Below are positions 15,277-15,690 of a stretch of 15,690 nucleotides of DNA, one piece after another. Under the pieces are notes generated by a model, which saw only the letters and a list, made by a program, of their open reading frames with translations, did no database searches and was not told where the DNA came from. Source of the DNA: CF-161 sp035259145 (GTDB lineage: Bacteria; Chloroflexota; Dormibacteria; Dormibacterales; Dormibacteraceae); assembly GCA_035259145.1 (NCBI GenBank), contig DATFWQ010000129.1:1-15690 (forward strand). Direction: 5' to 3'. A program made the position numbers and the translations under genes. Each line of letters opens with the position of its first letter. Positions within the stretch are counted from its first letter, which is position 1.

Positions 15277-15496
15277 GCCCTGATCCACCGATCCCCGACG
15301 GCGCCTTGGCGCCCAGGCACACCATCTCGCGGCCTGGCATCTCCCACCCCACGAAATCTTCGATTTCGCGGGGACCCCGGGTCTGCGGTCCTCAGTTACG
15401 CATTCGTCGAATGCGCGCCTTCCGGTCCTGGGCGCCAGACCCCGATCTGGCGCACCTGGACACCAACTCGCTCGCCGTGAATCGGTGGATCAGGGC
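15277..15496. mobile_element. MITE-like hairpin-rich element with terminal inverted repeats
   Basis: AGCCCTGATCCACCGAT (15276-15292) is perfectly inverted as 15481-15497. With one mismatch the match extends to 20 of 21 bases. The core ends GCCCTGATCC and GGATCAGGGC are flanked on both sides by TTA, which could be a 3-bp target duplication. Inside are nested perfect stems: GGCGCC/GGCGCC (15300-15313), TGGCGCCCAGG with CCTGGGCGCCA (15307-15317 and 15427-15437), CGCATTCG/CGAATGCG (15399-15415) and GCGCCAGA/TCTGGCGC (15432-15453). A palindromic repeat copy is at 15344-15380. No transposase is encoded. It could be a non-autonomous element or a structured RNA or regulatory region. The inverted repeats and stems are read directly; the mobile nature is inferred. 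Confidence 0.6.
15344..15380 (-). repeat. Dispersed palindromic repeat, copy 2
   Basis: This 37-bp unit is the second copy of the palindrome at 8057-8091, in opposite orientation. It has CCCC-A-CGAAATC (15347-15358), a TTC loop and GATTTCG-C-GGGG (15362-15373), an 11-pair stem with one A-C mismatch. Copy 1 has decayed on its left arm by comparison. It lies inside the larger terminal-inverted-repeat element. Confidence 0.7.
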
Positions 15497-15535
15497 TTAG
15501 CCGGATCGGCAGGGGTGTCCAGCTAACATCCCTGC

Positions 15536-15690
15536 ATCCACACCACGATATTCGCCTTCGCCTCCGACCTTCGGCACGAAGGCATGGAGACCGTGCTCGA
15601 CAACGTGGCCGAGCGCGCGGGTCTTGGCGGTGTCACCCTGGCCGCTGCCTATCACCACGGCCGCGACATCTTCCCGCACAATCCCGTGCG
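15536..15690 (+). CDS. Start of an unrecognised protein gene, cut by the right edge, with apparent ATC start
   Basis: After an in-frame TAA at 15524, an open frame runs to the right edge. From 15536 it reads IHTTIFAFASDLRHEGMETV, continuing through VTLAAAYHHGRDIFPHNP. This looks like the beta-strand-first opening of a TIM-barrel-like enzyme, and it resembles proteins I vaguely recall as uncharacterised. I cannot name the family. No ATG, GTG or TTG occurs in frame before ATG 15584, which would remove the first predicted strand. ATC at 15536 therefore sits where a Met-His-Thr-Thr start would be expected. No good ribosome binding site precedes it; AGGGG at 15511-15515 is about 20 bp away. Rare ATC initiation, a sequencing error or a decayed start are all possible. 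Confidence 0.5.
   Translation, partial: MHTTIFAFASDLRHEGMETVLDNVAERAGLGGVTLAAAYHHGRDIFPHNPV

Noticed and set aside
14640..15500. Plus-strand open frame of 286 codons across the isochorismatase gene and the repeat element
   Set aside because: It is antisense to a gene with an intact catalytic triad, and its right part is read from the hairpin element. No ribosome binding site or family motif is seen.

Overview
This is a 15.7-kb GC-rich stretch of a bacterial chromosome or metagenomic contig. It has 13 intact or nearly intact protein genes, two genes cut by the window edges, and a structured repeat element near the right end. The gene set suggests a free-living soil-type high-GC bacterium, perhaps Chloroflexota or Actinomycetota: luciferase-like oxidoreductase, CaiB-type CoA-transferase, MaoC hydratase, GMC dehydrogenase with its small subunit, GH15 glucoamylase-like protein and DUF993. 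No ribosomal RNA or other phylogenetic marker is present, so the assignment is only a guess. I saw no tRNA, rRNA, CRISPR array, phage gene or transposase gene.

Layout. (1) Positions 1-2811, minus strand: a DUF993 TIM-barrel protein, then the 5' part of a GH15-family glucoamylase-like gene running off the left edge. (2) Positions 2812-3021: a divergent intergenic region with a good sigma70-type promoter facing right and a perfect 7+7 dyad on its -10 box. (3) Positions 3022-7964, plus strand: a tightly packed five-gene operon (luciferase-like oxidoreductase, SDR, MaoC hydratase, class III CoA-transferase, amidase) with 4-bp and 1-bp overlaps. (4) Positions 7965-8211: a convergent gap full of hairpins, including one copy of a dispersed palindromic repeat. 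(5) Positions 8212-10401, minus strand: the small and large subunits of a GMC sugar-dehydrogenase-like complex. The large subunit has a C-x5-C-x3-C motif like that of FAD-glucose dehydrogenases. (6) Positions 10507-11706, plus strand: a nitrilase-superfamily hydrolase, divergent from the dehydrogenase. (7) Positions 11723-15263, minus strand: a four-gene operon of isochorismatase-family hydrolase, fold-type III PLP deaminase, 2-keto-3-deoxygluconate kinase and KDPG aldolase. (8) Positions 15264-15535: a 220-bp hairpin-rich element with near-perfect 20/21-bp terminal inverted repeats, filling the divergent gap. (9) Positions 15536-15690, plus strand: the start of an unrecognised gene whose likely first codon is ATC.

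How the genes may work together. The window looks like a catabolic island for a nitrogen-containing, partly carbohydrate compound or compounds. The deaminase, KDG kinase and KDPG aldolase form a textbook tail: an amino-sugar acid such as D-glucosaminate goes to 2-keto-3-deoxygluconate, then KDPG, then pyruvate and glyceraldehyde 3-phosphate. The neighbouring GMC dehydrogenase could supply the aldonic or amino-aldonic acid. Three C-N hydrolases of unrelated folds (amidase, nitrilase, isochorismatase) could release amide or carbamoyl nitrogen. The LLM-SDR-MaoC-CoA-transferase-amidase operon looks like a separate oxidative, CoA-thioester-based route for an unknown acid. No transporter and no transcription regulator lies in the window. 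Substrates are inferences from family membership and gene order.
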